Shown here: piece by piece, positions 17,311-25,016 of the stretch
Layout: every line of letters begins with the position of its first letter
How positions within the stretch are numbered: position 1 is the stretch's first letter
From: CAZPAH01 sp964584495
Lineage (GTDB): Bacteria > Krumholzibacteriota > Krumholzibacteriia > Krumholzibacteriales > Krumholzibacteriaceae
Reading direction: 5' to 3'
NCBI GenBank assembly: GCA_964584495.1
Contig: CAZPAH010000015.1
Span: 1-35,295 of the forward strand
Length of the DNA: 35,295 nt
The notes under the pieces: generated by a model
The model's database searches: none
What the model was told of the DNA's origin: nothing
Seen by the model: only the letters and a program-made list of their open reading frames with translations
Position numbers and translations under genes: made by a program

Positions 17311-18479
17311 ACGCGCGGGTCGTTCCCAAGGGCGACGAGAGGACATACGAGCTGGCGGCCCCGCTCGTGTCGGGCGATGAATGCCTCCCCGCCCGGGTGA
17401 CGGTAGGCAATTTTCTGAAGGTCATCGAATCGCCCGGATTCGATCCGGCGAAGACCGCTTTCTTCATGCCCACGGCGGGAGGTCCCTGCCGCTTCGGGCA
17501 GTATTCCCCCTTCATGCGGCAGATTCTCGATGAGGCCCGGATGGAGGAAGCCTCCGTCATCTCCCCTTCCAGCAAGGACGGATACGGCGGCTTGGGCGAT
17601 ATGGCACGGCCCCTCATGAAGCTGGCCTGGCTCGGCCTTGTCGGGAGCGATCTTCTCCGGAAGATGCTTCATATCTACAGGCCGTACGAGACGGTGATCG
17701 GTGCGGTAGACGATGCCTACGGGCGGGCGCTCGAGATATTCTGCCGGTGCCTGGAGGATACGGAAGTGCCGGTCGGCGGGAAACCCCGGGCGCTGGCGGG
17801 AGCGATCGAGCAGGGGCGGGATCTGTTCAGGAAGGCTCCGGTCGATTTCTCCAGGGATATGATGCTGATCGGCGTGGTCGGCGAGATATTCTGCAGGTTG
17901 AGCACTTTCAGCAACGAGGATCTGATTCGCAAGCTCGAGCCTTTCGGGGCGCAGGCATGGCTTTCCGATATCACAGAGTGGGTCTGGTATACGGACGCGG
18001 AGCAGGCGAAGAACCTCCGCATGAGGGGAAAGGCCCTTTCGCTGGGCATGCTCGGTGTAAAGATCAAGAAGCATATACAGCACAAATACGAGAAAGCCCT
18101 TCTGGATCCCTTGAGGGAAGAGTTCACCGGAGTCGAGGAGCCGCACGACATCAAGGAGGTCCTCGACCTCGGCCGCCGGTATCTCCCCAGCGAGGGAGCC
18201 CTCGGCGAGATGGTGCTGAGCGTCGGCAAGGCCGTATATATGTACGGAAAGGGGGCCGACGGGATCATAGATATCAGTCCCTTCACCTGTATGAACGGGA
18301 TCGTTTCGGAAGCCGTCTACCCGAAGATAAGCAGGGATCACGAAGATATACCCATACGCTCGTTCTACTTCGACGGGACCCAGCAGGACCTGGAGAACGA
18401 TTTGGGGATATTCATGGAGCTTGTTCATAACTACCATCGTAGAAAGACGAGAAGACGCCGGGGCCGGTATGCGGCGTGA
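17202..18479 (+). CDS. COG3581 / 2-hydroxyacyl-CoA dehydratase-like partner protein
   Basis: The ATG at 17202 has AAAGGAG seven bases upstream and lies inside the end of the COG3580 frame. The 425-residue product begins with a PRMSYGGARSFASAFRYFG segment and carries GDECLPA, TAGGPCRFGQY, EIFCRL and FTCMNG, a Cys pattern resembling the HgdB/BcrB cluster-binding subunits. COG3580 and COG3581 proteins commonly sit beside BadF/HgdC activases and are annotated as acyl-CoA dehydratase activase-related. By analogy it would accept electrons from the activase onto an iron-sulfur cluster. No acyl-CoA, benzoyl-CoA or amino-acid fermentation gene is nearby, so its substrate is unknown. Confidence 0.85.
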   Translation: MVEKKTGVLDGRTLYIPRMSYGGARSFASAFRYFGVDARVVPKGDERTYELAAPLVSGDECLPARVTVGNFLKVIESPGFDPAKTAFFMPTAGGPCRFGQYSPFMRQILDEARMEEASVISPSSKDGYGGLGDMARPLMKLAWLGLVGSDLLRKMLHIYRPYETVIGAVDDAYGRALEIFCRCLEDTEVPVGGKPRALAGAIEQGRDLFRKAPVDFSRDMMLIGVVGEIFCRLSTFSNEDLIRKLEPFGAQAWLSDITEWVWYTDAEQAKNLRMRGKALSLGMLGVKIKKHIQHKYEKALLDPLREEFTGVEEPHDIKEVLDLGRRYLPSEGALGEMVLSVGKAVYMYGKGADGIIDISPFTCMNGIVSEAVYPKISRDHEDIPIRSFYFDGTQQDLENDLGIFMELVHNYHRRKTRRRRGRYAA

Positions 18480-18621
18480 GCTCTGCCGCCCCGATGCGGT
18501 CGGCGGGTTCTTTCTCTCGGAAGGCAATACGAAAGTCATTCTCGCCGATCACGCGGAAACCGCTTCCCGGCTGGAGGGACTTGGCGGGATAGAAGTGATA
18601 AGCGTGGACGATCTGCCGTAA
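18469..18621 (+). CDS. Small hypothetical protein
   Basis: An ATG at 18469, overlapping the end of the COG3581 gene, opens 50 codons ending in TAA. The product (MRRELCRPDAV at the start, VILADHAETASRLEGLGG in the middle, EVISVDDLP at the end) reads like a real folded domain, with a strand-helix-strand pattern. There is no clear ribosome binding site; translation would rely on coupling. An upstream in-frame TTG at about 18421 is an alternative start. I do not recognise the family. Confidence 0.4.
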   Translation: MRRELCRPDAVGGFFLSEGNTKVILADHAETASRLEGLGGIEVISVDDLP

Positions 18622-18632
18622 GGGGTAGAGGC

Positions 18633-19031
18633 TCAGGCGGCCGGGACCGTCCTGATCTCGAACCGGGGCGGGTCGAGAATAAGTTTCTTCACCGCGCAGA
18701 GATCGACCGAGTGAATTAGAGCCTTCTTGTACTTTTCGGGGAAACCGGGGGGCAGTTCGATATCTATTGTGATCTTCGATATCATCTTCGACTCGGGGTT
18801 TCTCTCCATCCTCTGCACCACCCTTATATTACCGGTCGGGATTTTCCTCTGGTCGCAGAAATAGGCTACGTATGTGGCGCCGCAGGTGGCTATCGATGCA
18901 AGGAAAAGGTCGAACGGAGCGGGGGCCGAACCGTCGCCGCCGCCGATTACCGGCTGCGCCGTCTTGATTTTGAAACCCTTGTATTCGGCTATCGTGCTTC
19001 TCATTCCGGGCATGGTCACTATGATGTCCAT
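18633..19031 (-). CDS. OsmC-like protein
   Basis: I placed the start at ATG 19031, just after GGAGGAAA; the longer open frame runs through a tRNA and is spurious. The 132-residue protein has the OsmC/Ohr fold signature: an N-terminal GMRSTIAEYKGF strand pair, GGDGSAPAPFDLFLASIATC and a second Cys in VDLCAVKKL. The two Cys are those used by OsmC-family thiol peroxidases to reduce organic hydroperoxides, but this short YhfA-like subgroup may have another role. It lies immediately downstream of tRNA-Leu on the same strand, with no promoter between them, so it is likely expressed by readthrough from the tRNA promoter. Confidence 0.88.
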   Translation of the reverse strand: MDIIVTMPGMRSTIAEYKGFKIKTAQPVIGGGDGSAPAPFDLFLASIATCGATYVAYFCDQRKIPTGNIRVVQRMERNPESKMISKITIDIELPPGFPEKYKKALIHSVDLCAVKKLILDPPRFEIRTVPAA

Positions 19032-19052
19032 CAGGTTTCCTCCATAAAAAAA

Positions 19053-19136
19053 TGCCTGAGGGGGGAGTCGAACCCCCACGGAGTTACCCCCACTGCGCCC
19101 TGAACGCAGCGCGTCTACCAGTTCCACCACTCAGGC
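19053..19136 (-). tRNA. tRNA-Leu(CAG)
   Basis: The minus-strand sequence folds as a class II tRNA: acceptor GCCTGAG/CTCAGGC, D arm with TGGTAGACGC, anticodon arm CTGCG-TTCAGGG-CGCAG (anticodon CAG, reading CUG), a variable arm, and the TGGGGG-TTCGACT-CCCCC T arm. Discriminator base is A. CCA is not encoded. Seven T residues follow the 3' end. Confidence 0.97.
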
Positions 19137-19159
19137 ATATTCCATATTTTCAGATAAGT

Positions 19160-19188
19160 ACGATAATCTACGAAACCTCGTTTGTCAA
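19160..19188 (-). promoter_or_regulatory. Promoter of tRNA-Leu
   Basis: On the minus strand a consensus TTGACA (19188-19183) is followed by 17 bases and TATCGT (19165-19160). It lies about 25 bases before the mature tRNA 5' end, a typical position. It probably also supplies the downstream OsmC-like gene. Confidence 0.6.
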
Positions 19189-19222
19189 GCGGAAGCAAAA
19201 ACGGTCGCGATCCGCTTTTCGC

Positions 19223-19251
19223 TTGAAAAAGGGCGATCCCGGCGGTACGAT
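19223..19251 (+). promoter_or_regulatory. Possible promoter for the lpoB-like operon
   Basis: TTGAAA (19223-19228), 17 bases, TACGAT (19246-19251). Both boxes are partial matches at ideal spacing, about 105 bases before the lpoB-like start. It is divergent from the tRNA-Leu promoter. Confidence 0.4.
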
Positions 19252-19357
19252 TCCGTCGACAACAGCGATGGGAATCAAGGAGTTGCGTACAATCGTTCCC
19301 CGCCGTCCGGCCGTGCCGGGGAAACGGATGCGGCGGTAAAGCGAGAAGGAGGAGTCG

Positions 19358-19960
19358 ATGAAGAGATTCTTGGTTTTATTATTGATGTCCGTTCTGCTGG
19401 TAGCCGGTTGCAGCAAGAAGGCGACGCGGGAGATAGACCTGTCGACTGATAAGGCTGAGGACGCTGATTTCTCAAGCGCCGATCTTTTCAAGGTCACCGA
19501 TGGGATGATGAACTCGATCCGGGCCAATGGATTCTATCAGATCTACGCGGGCCAGCATGGCGGCGAGAAGCCGGTGATGCTGCTGGCAAAAGCCCTTCTC
19601 AACAAGACCGACGAGCATATCGACACGAGACTGGTCCTGGAGAAGATCAGGACCGCGATGATGAAAGAGAATATGGTTCAGTTCGTGGACGACCAGGCTT
19701 TCGACATGGCCCTGGATCAGCTCAACCTCCAGGCGACCGACCTCTATGACAACACGAAAGCGGCCAGGCTAGGCAAGTTCGTCGGCGCAAAGTATATTCT
19801 GCGCGGCACGATAACGAATCTCAGGAAGCAGGACGGCCGGGAAACGATCAACTATTTCAACATTACGATGGATATCTTCGATGTCGAGACCCTTCTTATC
19901 AAGTGGACGGATGAGGTCGAGTTCAAACGGGCCAGCACAAAAGGGAAGATCAGAGGTTAG
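19358..19960 (+). CDS. LpoB-like penicillin-binding protein activator lipoprotein
   Basis: The 200-residue product has a clear lipoprotein signal (MKRFLVLLLMSVLLVAGC, lipidated C18) after a strong AAGGAGGAG site. The rest resembles the LpoB/FlgO-type domain: RANGFYQIYAGQ, VMLLAKALLNKTDEHIDT, FVDDQAFDMALDQL, then GAKYILRGTITNL and INYFNITMDIFDVET. LpoB proteins are outer-membrane lipoproteins that activate class A penicillin-binding proteins. In many non-enterobacterial genomes LpoB-like genes sit, as here, next to a COG3014 lipoprotein, and the partner synthase is not established. Confidence 0.9.
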   Translation: MKRFLVLLLMSVLLVAGCSKKATREIDLSTDKAEDADFSSADLFKVTDGMMNSIRANGFYQIYAGQHGGEKPVMLLAKALLNKTDEHIDTRLVLEKIRTAMMKENMVQFVDDQAFDMALDQLNLQATDLYDNTKAARLGKFVGAKYILRGTITNLRKQDGRETINYFNITMDIFDVETLLIKWTDEVEFKRASTKGKIRG

Positions 19961-20014
19961 GCGGGCCGCCCGAGCGCCATTACCGGAGGTGTTCCGGAAA
20001 GATCGGAGGCGGTC

Positions 20015-21301
20015 CTGGCTGGGAAAATCGATCCTATAAAGATAATCGCCGCGGTGGTCCTTCTTTCCATGACAGGCTGCGCCACGTACAGCTCGAAGAT
20101 GGAGGTCTCCCGCGATTTCTACTACGCCGGGGAGTACGAGAACGCCCTTTCCAGTATCGACGGGCTCATCAAGAAATCGGCCGACAGGGACATCTATCTC
20201 TATTACCTGGAGAGGGGCAAGATCCGGATCGCAGACGGCGACTACGATTCGTCGATAGTGGATCTTCAGGCGGCCGAAAGCAGGTTTCGCGAGATAGAGG
20301 GGACTATCTCGGTCAGCGAGTTTTTCAAGAGCGGCCTTATCAGCGATACGAGAAACGAGTATCAGCCGGAGCCGCACGAGATGATACTCATCAACGCGTA
20401 TCTCCTGCTCGATTACTGGTTGAAGGGTGATGTGGAAGGGGCGTTCATCGAACGAAACCGGGTCAACAACAGGCTCAAGCAGTACACCGACGGTCTTTCC
20501 AGTGGAGACTGGAAGCTGCTCGATGTCCCGTTCGCCCGCTACCTCGTGGCCCTTCTCTACGAGAACGAAGGGCTTTTCGATGACGCCGGCATAGAATATG
20601 AAGAGATAAGAAAGATCAGGCCCGAGGCGGCGCCGGACGGACCGCTTCCCGGCGCGACCGAGATCGCCGTCTTCGCCGAGCTGGGCAGGGCTCCGGTCAA
20701 GCGATCGAGAGAGATCAGGGGATACCTGGACTACAAGGACGGGAAGCTGTTCGGATTCTTCCTTTTTCCGGGCGTGGAGGAACCCCTGGTATTCAGCACG
20801 GGGGTGGGAGGCGGATTCGATTTGAGCGACCCGGGCGTGATATTCACCTTCGCATTTCCACAGTACGAGCGGCAGCCGCGGAATGCCTTTTACTGCAAGG
20901 TCGTGGTCGACGGCGTGGAGGCGGCACGCGCCGTCACCCTAGACAGCATAGAGGATACGGCGATGGAGGCGTTCAACAAGAAGCTGGGGATGATACTTCT
21001 GAAGGCGGCTTTCAGAACATATCTGAAGACCGTCGCGCAGACGAAGCTGACGGGCAAGAAAGGCGAGGTGGCCGATATACTCGCGAAGGTGCTCTCCGCC
21101 GTCGAAAGGGCCGATACCCGATCCTGGCAGACACTGCCCGCCGAGATCGGCATATTCAGGATGGAGTGCGAACCGGGCCGGCACGAGCTGTTCCTGAATT
21201 ACTACGACGAGAATGGTGGGCTGCTGGGTAGATCTCGCAGGGTGAAATTGGACGTAAAAGAAGGCGGGAAGGAGATAGTCTATTTCCCCGGTCCGTCCTG
21301 A
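20015..21301 (+). CDS. COG3014-family lipoprotein
   Basis: The gene follows the LpoB-like gene by 54 bases. The first standard start, GTG 20054, would leave only MVLLSMTGC before the lipidated Cys. The same frame extends upstream as AGKIDPIKIIAAVVLLSMTGC from CTG 20015, five bases after GGAGG (20005-20009), giving a proper basic n-region, so I prefer that start with moderate confidence. The mature part has TPR-like helices (FYYAGEYENALSSIDGL, FARYLVALLYENEGLFDDA) and a beta-rich C-terminal half with a YERQPRNAFYCKVVVDG segment and an ILLKAAFRTYLKTVAQ helix. COG3014 proteins accompany LpoB-like proteins in many Gram-negative phyla and are presumably periplasmic envelope factors; their biochemical role is unknown. 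Confidence 0.85.
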   Translation: MAGKIDPIKIIAAVVLLSMTGCATYSSKMEVSRDFYYAGEYENALSSIDGLIKKSADRDIYLYYLERGKIRIADGDYDSSIVDLQAAESRFREIEGTISVSEFFKSGLISDTRNEYQPEPHEMILINAYLLLDYWLKGDVEGAFIERNRVNNRLKQYTDGLSSGDWKLLDVPFARYLVALLYENEGLFDDAGIEYEEIRKIRPEAAPDGPLPGATEIAVFAELGRAPVKRSREIRGYLDYKDGKLFGFFLFPGVEEPLVFSTGVGGGFDLSDPGVIFTFAFPQYERQPRNAFYCKVVVDGVEAARAVTLDSIEDTAMEAFNKKLGMILLKAAFRTYLKTVAQTKLTGKKGEVADILAKVLSAVERADTRSWQTLPAEIGIFRMECEPGRHELFLNYYDENGGLLGRSRRVKLDVKEGGKEIVYFPGPS

Positions 21302-21333
21302 TTGCCATGAAATATAAAAGAGGCCCGTTTCCC

Positions 21334-22095
21334 ATGTCGCTGAGAAGCCGGTTGAAAAGATTGGCGTATTCCGGATGGAGGTACAGGTGCCCCCTGTGCG
21401 GAGGGACTTTTTCCGGGATGCTTCCCTTCGGTATCGATACGCCGGCGAGCAGGGAGATGAAGATCGTCGGGGGCGGGCGAAGAGAGCGGTGCCTCTGCCC
21501 GGGCTGCGGCTCGACCGACAGGGAACGAAATGTGTTTCTCTATCTGAAGGAAGAGACAGAGGTTTTCGCGCCCGGCACCGTTCTGCTCCATATGGCGCCG
21601 GAGAGAAACCTCGCGCGCATCCTCGAATCGGCCCCCGGGATCTTCACCGTCTTCGGGGACAGGGATCGGTTCTTCGCCGCCCCCGGAGGTAATTTCGTCA
21701 ATCTCGATATGGAGGCGCTCCCCTTCCCCGAGGGGTGCTTCGATGCGGTGATCTGCAACCATGTGCTGGAGCATGTGGCCGATGACCTCGCGGCCATCGC
21801 CTCAGTATTCAGCGTTCTCAGAAGCGGCGGGTTCGCCGTCATGCTAGTTCCGCTTGCGCCCGGCCTGCCGGTTACGAGGGAGGATCCATCGGTCTCGTCC
21901 CCGGCGGACAGGGAGAGACTATTCGGGCAGTCCGATCATGTCAGGCTCTACGGCCGCGATTACCCGGAAAGGCTGAGGAAGGCGGGATTCGAGGTCGAAA
22001 TCTTCAATTACGCCCTGCGAAAAGGAGCTCGGGCCGCCGAAAAGTACGCTCTGAATCCGCTCGAAACGATCTATGTCGCCCTTAAGCCGGGCTGA
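21334..22095 (+). CDS. Class I SAM-dependent methyltransferase with zinc ribbon
   Basis: I prefer ATG 21334, which has AGAGG ten bases upstream; ATG 21307, six bases after the preceding stop, is in frame but lacks a site. Two Cys pairs near the N-terminus (CPLCGG and CLCPGCGS) form a likely zinc ribbon. A methyltransferase type 11 domain follows, with VNLDMEALPFPEGCFDAVICNHVLEHV (motifs II-IV, split here by position about 130-160) and a SGGFAVMLVPL strand. It ends with the typical GFEVEIFNY strand. Such proteins occur in envelope polysaccharide and natural-product loci; the substrate cannot be told from sequence. Confidence 0.85.
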   Translation: MSLRSRLKRLAYSGWRYRCPLCGGTFSGMLPFGIDTPASREMKIVGGGRRERCLCPGCGSTDRERNVFLYLKEETEVFAPGTVLLHMAPERNLARILESAPGIFTVFGDRDRFFAAPGGNFVNLDMEALPFPEGCFDAVICNHVLEHVADDLAAIASVFSVLRSGGFAVMLVPLAPGLPVTREDPSVSSPADRERLFGQSDHVRLYGRDYPERLRKAGFEVEIFNYALRKGARAAEKYALNPLETIYVALKPG

Positions 22096-22131
22096 CCTGC
22101 CGGCGGTACGGCGGGGCAGCCGCTTTTTAGC

Positions 22132-22158
22132 TTGAAAAGCGCCTATCCCTTTGATAAT
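22132..22158 (+). promoter_or_regulatory. Possible promoter for the smpB operon
   Basis: TTGAAA (22132-22137) and GATAAT (22153-22158) with a short 15-base spacer. It lies about 110 bases before the smpB start in otherwise featureless intergenic sequence. The short spacer lowers confidence. Confidence 0.35.
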
Positions 22159-22270
22159 TTTCGCGTAGCGCCGGGCCGGCCGGGATATGCGGGCCGGACG
22201 GGTGGATGTGTGTTACCTATTTTTACGCGGGAAAGGGAAATTCCGGCCAGCCCGTGGTGTATCAGGTATT

Positions 22271-22726
22271 ATGAAGATCGTATGCACGAACAGGAAGGCG
22301 CGGCACGACTACGAGATCCTGGAAACGATGGAAGCGGGGATAGTGCTGAGAGGGACCGAGGTGAAATCGCTTCGGGCGGGGTCGGCCCACCTCAAGGACT
22401 CGTACGCGGCGGTCGAGAGGGACGAGCTGTTCCTGTTCAATTCGCATATATCCCCCTACAAGCAGGGAAACCGCTTCAACCACGAACCTACCAGGACGCG
22501 CAAGCTCCTGATGCATGCCAGGGAAATCAGGAGACTGACCGGGAAGATACAGGAAAAAGGGCTGACACTCGTGCCGTTGAAGGTTTATTTTACCGATGCC
22601 GGAAAAGTTAAGGTGGAGCTGGGTCTGGCGAAGGGGAAGCGGTCCTATGACAAGAGGAAAACGATCGCCGAGCGCGACGCGAAGAGAGAGATGGAAAAAG
22701 CGATGAAGGAAAGGCACCGTGAATGA
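22271..22726 (+). CDS. smpB: SsrA-binding protein SmpB
   Basis: The 151-residue product is a complete SmpB: NRKARHDYEI at the start, GIVLRGTEVKSLRAG, the HISPY segment, RKLLMHAREI and the LVPLKVYF strand. It ends with the basic KGKRSYDKRKTIAERDAKRE tail that inserts into the mRNA channel during trans-translation. SmpB carries tmRNA to stalled ribosomes. I chose ATG 22271; the ribosome binding site is weak. The tmRNA gene is not in the window. The stop overlaps the amidase start by four bases (ATGA). Confidence 0.98.
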   Translation: MKIVCTNRKARHDYEILETMEAGIVLRGTEVKSLRAGSAHLKDSYAAVERDELFLFNSHISPYKQGNRFNHEPTRTRKLLMHAREIRRLTGKIQEKGLTLVPLKVYFTDAGKVKVELGLAKGKRSYDKRKTIAERDAKREMEKAMKERHRE

Positions 22727-24339
22727 ATAGAAGGGACGTGCACGGTTCGAGCGACGCGGCGCGGAGTTTGATGATCGCGGCCGCGATTGTCGCCGCGGTG
22801 CTCCAACTGATCCCCTCGGCCGTCGGTCCCGCCTTGGCGGAAGATTCACCCAGGACGCTCGGTGTTGTCTATGCCGACGGGAGGCAGACCGAGGACATCG
22901 CTCTGCACCGGATCGAGAAGCCGAGCGAGGAGCTATTCGTGTCGGCCTACGATCTGGCGCGGATATTCAGGGCGACGAGGTACTGGAACTCCGGAGCCCG
23001 CAAGCTTACGCTTAGGATCGATGATCACAAGTACACGTTTACGCTCGATACGAGGGTCGTTGTCATAGACGGCGGGAACCCCGTTCTTCTCAGGGTGCCG
23101 GTCAGGTACGAGGAGGGGGCTGTCATGATTCCCCTCGAGTTCATTTCGGAGGTGCTCGTCGACAGGGCCTTCGAGAAGATAGAGTTGGACGAGGAGCGCC
23201 TCATACTGGCCATAGGATCGCTCGAGTACAATATCACAGGCATCTCGTTCGTCGGTGACGAGGAGACCACCAGCGCGGTGCTCGACCTTAAGGAAGAGCT
23301 TCTCTATCACGTCGACAGCGAAACCCCCGGCCTGCTCCGGCTGAAGATATACGGCGGAAAGCTGAACGCCCTGAAATTCAACGCGACGGCCGGCAAGGGG
23401 CTCTTCAACAGAATTAGGGCCGAGCAGACGGAGCATGATTCCTACCTCTTTTTCGACGTGAAGAAAGCGGCGGCGAAATTCAGGGTCGAGTTCCTGGAGC
23501 CGGAGGGAGGAGAGTCCGCCGGAAGGAAGCTGGCCATATACCTGGAGAAAGGCGAGCTTCCCGATATCCCGGAAACCGAGTTCGCCGGGAAGAAGATGAC
23601 GGAGATCCTGGATGACAATTCCCGGGGGAGGAGGAAGACGATCGCGAAGATCGCCATCGACCCGGGGCATGGTGGTGTGGACAGGGGCAAGACCGGTCCG
23701 TCGGGAGTCGACGAGAAGGATGTCAACCTCGAAATAGCGTTCATGCTGAGGGACCGCCTGGCCGAAGCCTACGGCGTCGACGTGATTCTTACCAGGATCG
23801 GGGACGAGCTGGTGCCGCTTGATAGGAGGGCGGAGATCGCTAACTCCGAGGGAGCGGATCTATTCATTAGCATTCACTGCAACGGGTGGTTCCACCCCGA
23901 CGCCGGCGGATTCGAGACCTTCTTCCTTTCTCCCGCGAGAACGGAGGAGGATACGAGACTCGCCAGGGAGGAAAACGCTTCGGTGCGTTTCGAGAACCCC
24001 GGCCTTCAGTCTCATGAGGTGGACGATCTGGACTTTATCCTATGGGATATGGTGCAGAACCAGTTCATCAACGAGAGCAGCAAGCTGGCGGAGTTTATTC
24101 AGCGGGAGTTGAGCGAGCAGCTGGAGATCAGGAACCGCGGCGTCAAGCAGGCGGGGTTGATCGTTCTCAAAGGATTGAAGATGCCCGCCGTTCTCGTCGA
24201 GATGGCTTTCCTCTCCAATCCGCAGGAGGAGAAGCTTCTCCAGGACCAGGCGTTCAGAAGAAAAGTGGTGCAGGGCATAGTCGAGGCCGTGGGGCGGTTC
24301 CAGAACCAGTATTCAAACGGAGCTTACGGGACCGACTGA
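22723..24339 (+). CDS. N-acetylmuramoyl-L-alanine amidase (Amidase_3) with N-terminal copper-amine-oxidase-like/AMIN-type domain
   Basis: The 538-residue protein has a signal peptide (hydrophobic core MIAAAIVAAVLQLIPSAV, cleavage near ALAED). Residues 45-160 form a domain of the kind that binds the wall in similar amidases (VSAYDLARIF, VMIPLEFISEVL), followed by an AMIN-like beta region. The catalytic Amidase_3 domain starts near 308: zinc ligands H316 (DPGHGG), E337 (VNLEIAF) and H385 (SIHCNGW), and catalytic E493 (LVEMAFLSN). It cleaves the amide between muramic acid and the stem peptide and is needed for septum splitting. Translation is coupled to smpB by a four-base overlap. A 7-bp hairpin (GCGCAGC 24350-24356 with GCTGCGC 24367-24373) follows the stop but has no T tail. 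Confidence 0.95.
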   Translation: MNRRDVHGSSDAARSLMIAAAIVAAVLQLIPSAVGPALAEDSPRTLGVVYADGRQTEDIALHRIEKPSEELFVSAYDLARIFRATRYWNSGARKLTLRIDDHKYTFTLDTRVVVIDGGNPVLLRVPVRYEEGAVMIPLEFISEVLVDRAFEKIELDEERLILAIGSLEYNITGISFVGDEETTSAVLDLKEELLYHVDSETPGLLRLKIYGGKLNALKFNATAGKGLFNRIRAEQTEHDSYLFFDVKKAAAKFRVEFLEPEGGESAGRKLAIYLEKGELPDIPETEFAGKKMTEILDDNSRGRRKTIAKIAIDPGHGGVDRGKTGPSGVDEKDVNLEIAFMLRDRLAEAYGVDVILTRIGDELVPLDRRAEIANSEGADLFISIHCNGWFHPDAGGFETFFLSPARTEEDTRLAREENASVRFENPGLQSHEVDDLDFILWDMVQNQFINESSKLAEFIQRELSEQLEIRNRGVKQAGLIVLKGLKMPAVLVEMAFLSNPQEEKLLQDQAFRRKVVQGIVEAVGRFQNQYSNGAYGTD

Positions 24340-24404
24340 CAAGGATCCGGCGCAGCGAGCGGCTGAGCTGCGCGGCGTAGTCATGAAAGGAAAGCGGTAC
24401 GGAT

Positions 24405-24953
24405 CTGGGAAAACGAATAATCTTCGTCCTTCTCGCCGTGGCGATCGTCGTCGTGATGGCCTACATCGTATGGCGCTGGACCGGCATGGTCGAGGAGGAG
24501 ATCCCCCCCGCCGTGCAGATGGTTCCCGAGGAGACCAGGTCATTCACCCTCTTCTTCGCGAACAAGCAGGCCGACGGGCTGCTTTCGGAGACGCGCGAGG
24601 TGGTTGTCGGCGAAGGCCTAGAAGAGCAGGTGAAGGCCGTGATATCGGCTCTTATCGAGGGAACCGAGGACGATGATAAGATCTCTGCCATTCCCGAAGG
24701 TACAGAGGTCCTCCAGGTCTTCTGGGAAGAGGAAACCAGAACGCTTTTCATAGATTTCAACAGGGCGCTCGTATCCGCGCACACCGGCGGGAGTACCGCG
24801 GAGTACTACACTATAAGCATGATATTGAGAACGATCGCCTCGAATTTCCCCCAGGTCAGCAGGCTTCAGTTCCTCGTGGATGGATATCCCGTCGAGACGA
24901 TCGCGGGACATTACGCCGTCAACAAGCCTCTTGACATCATGCGCTGGAGATAA
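24405..24953 (+). CDS. GerMN domain protein, membrane anchored
   Basis: A GerMN domain is clear: SFTLFFANKQADGLLSETREV, EEQVKAVISALIEG, GTEVLQVFWEEETRTLFIDFN and IASNFPQVSRLQFLVDGYPVETI. The first standard start is GTG 24438, which would begin inside the membrane segment. The frame extends upstream to a CTG at 24405 (reading LGKRIIFVLLAVAIVVVMAY), which restores a Lys-Arg n-region and a full signal anchor. AAGGAAAG lies 10 bases before it, a somewhat long spacing. No ATG is available because a TGA sits at 24384. GerM-type proteins act on the wall in spore germination, but GerMN genes beside amidase, murI and rph are also common in non-sporulating bacteria. Confidence 0.82.
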   Translation: MGKRIIFVLLAVAIVVVMAYIVWRWTGMVEEEIPPAVQMVPEETRSFTLFFANKQADGLLSETREVVVGEGLEEQVKAVISALIEGTEDDDKISAIPEGTEVLQVFWEEETRTLFIDFNRALVSAHTGGSTAEYYTISMILRTIASNFPQVSRLQFLVDGYPVETIAGHYAVNKPLDIMRWR

Positions 24954-25016
24954 TTATCCGCCGCCGGCCCCCCGCTGGCGGCGAGGGCCATAAAGAAATA
25001 GACAGGCGGACTCATC

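Noticed and set aside
19032..19130. Upstream extension of the OsmC-like frame
   Set aside because: The extra codons are a translation of the tRNA-Leu gene; GGAGG just before ATG 19031 marks the real start.
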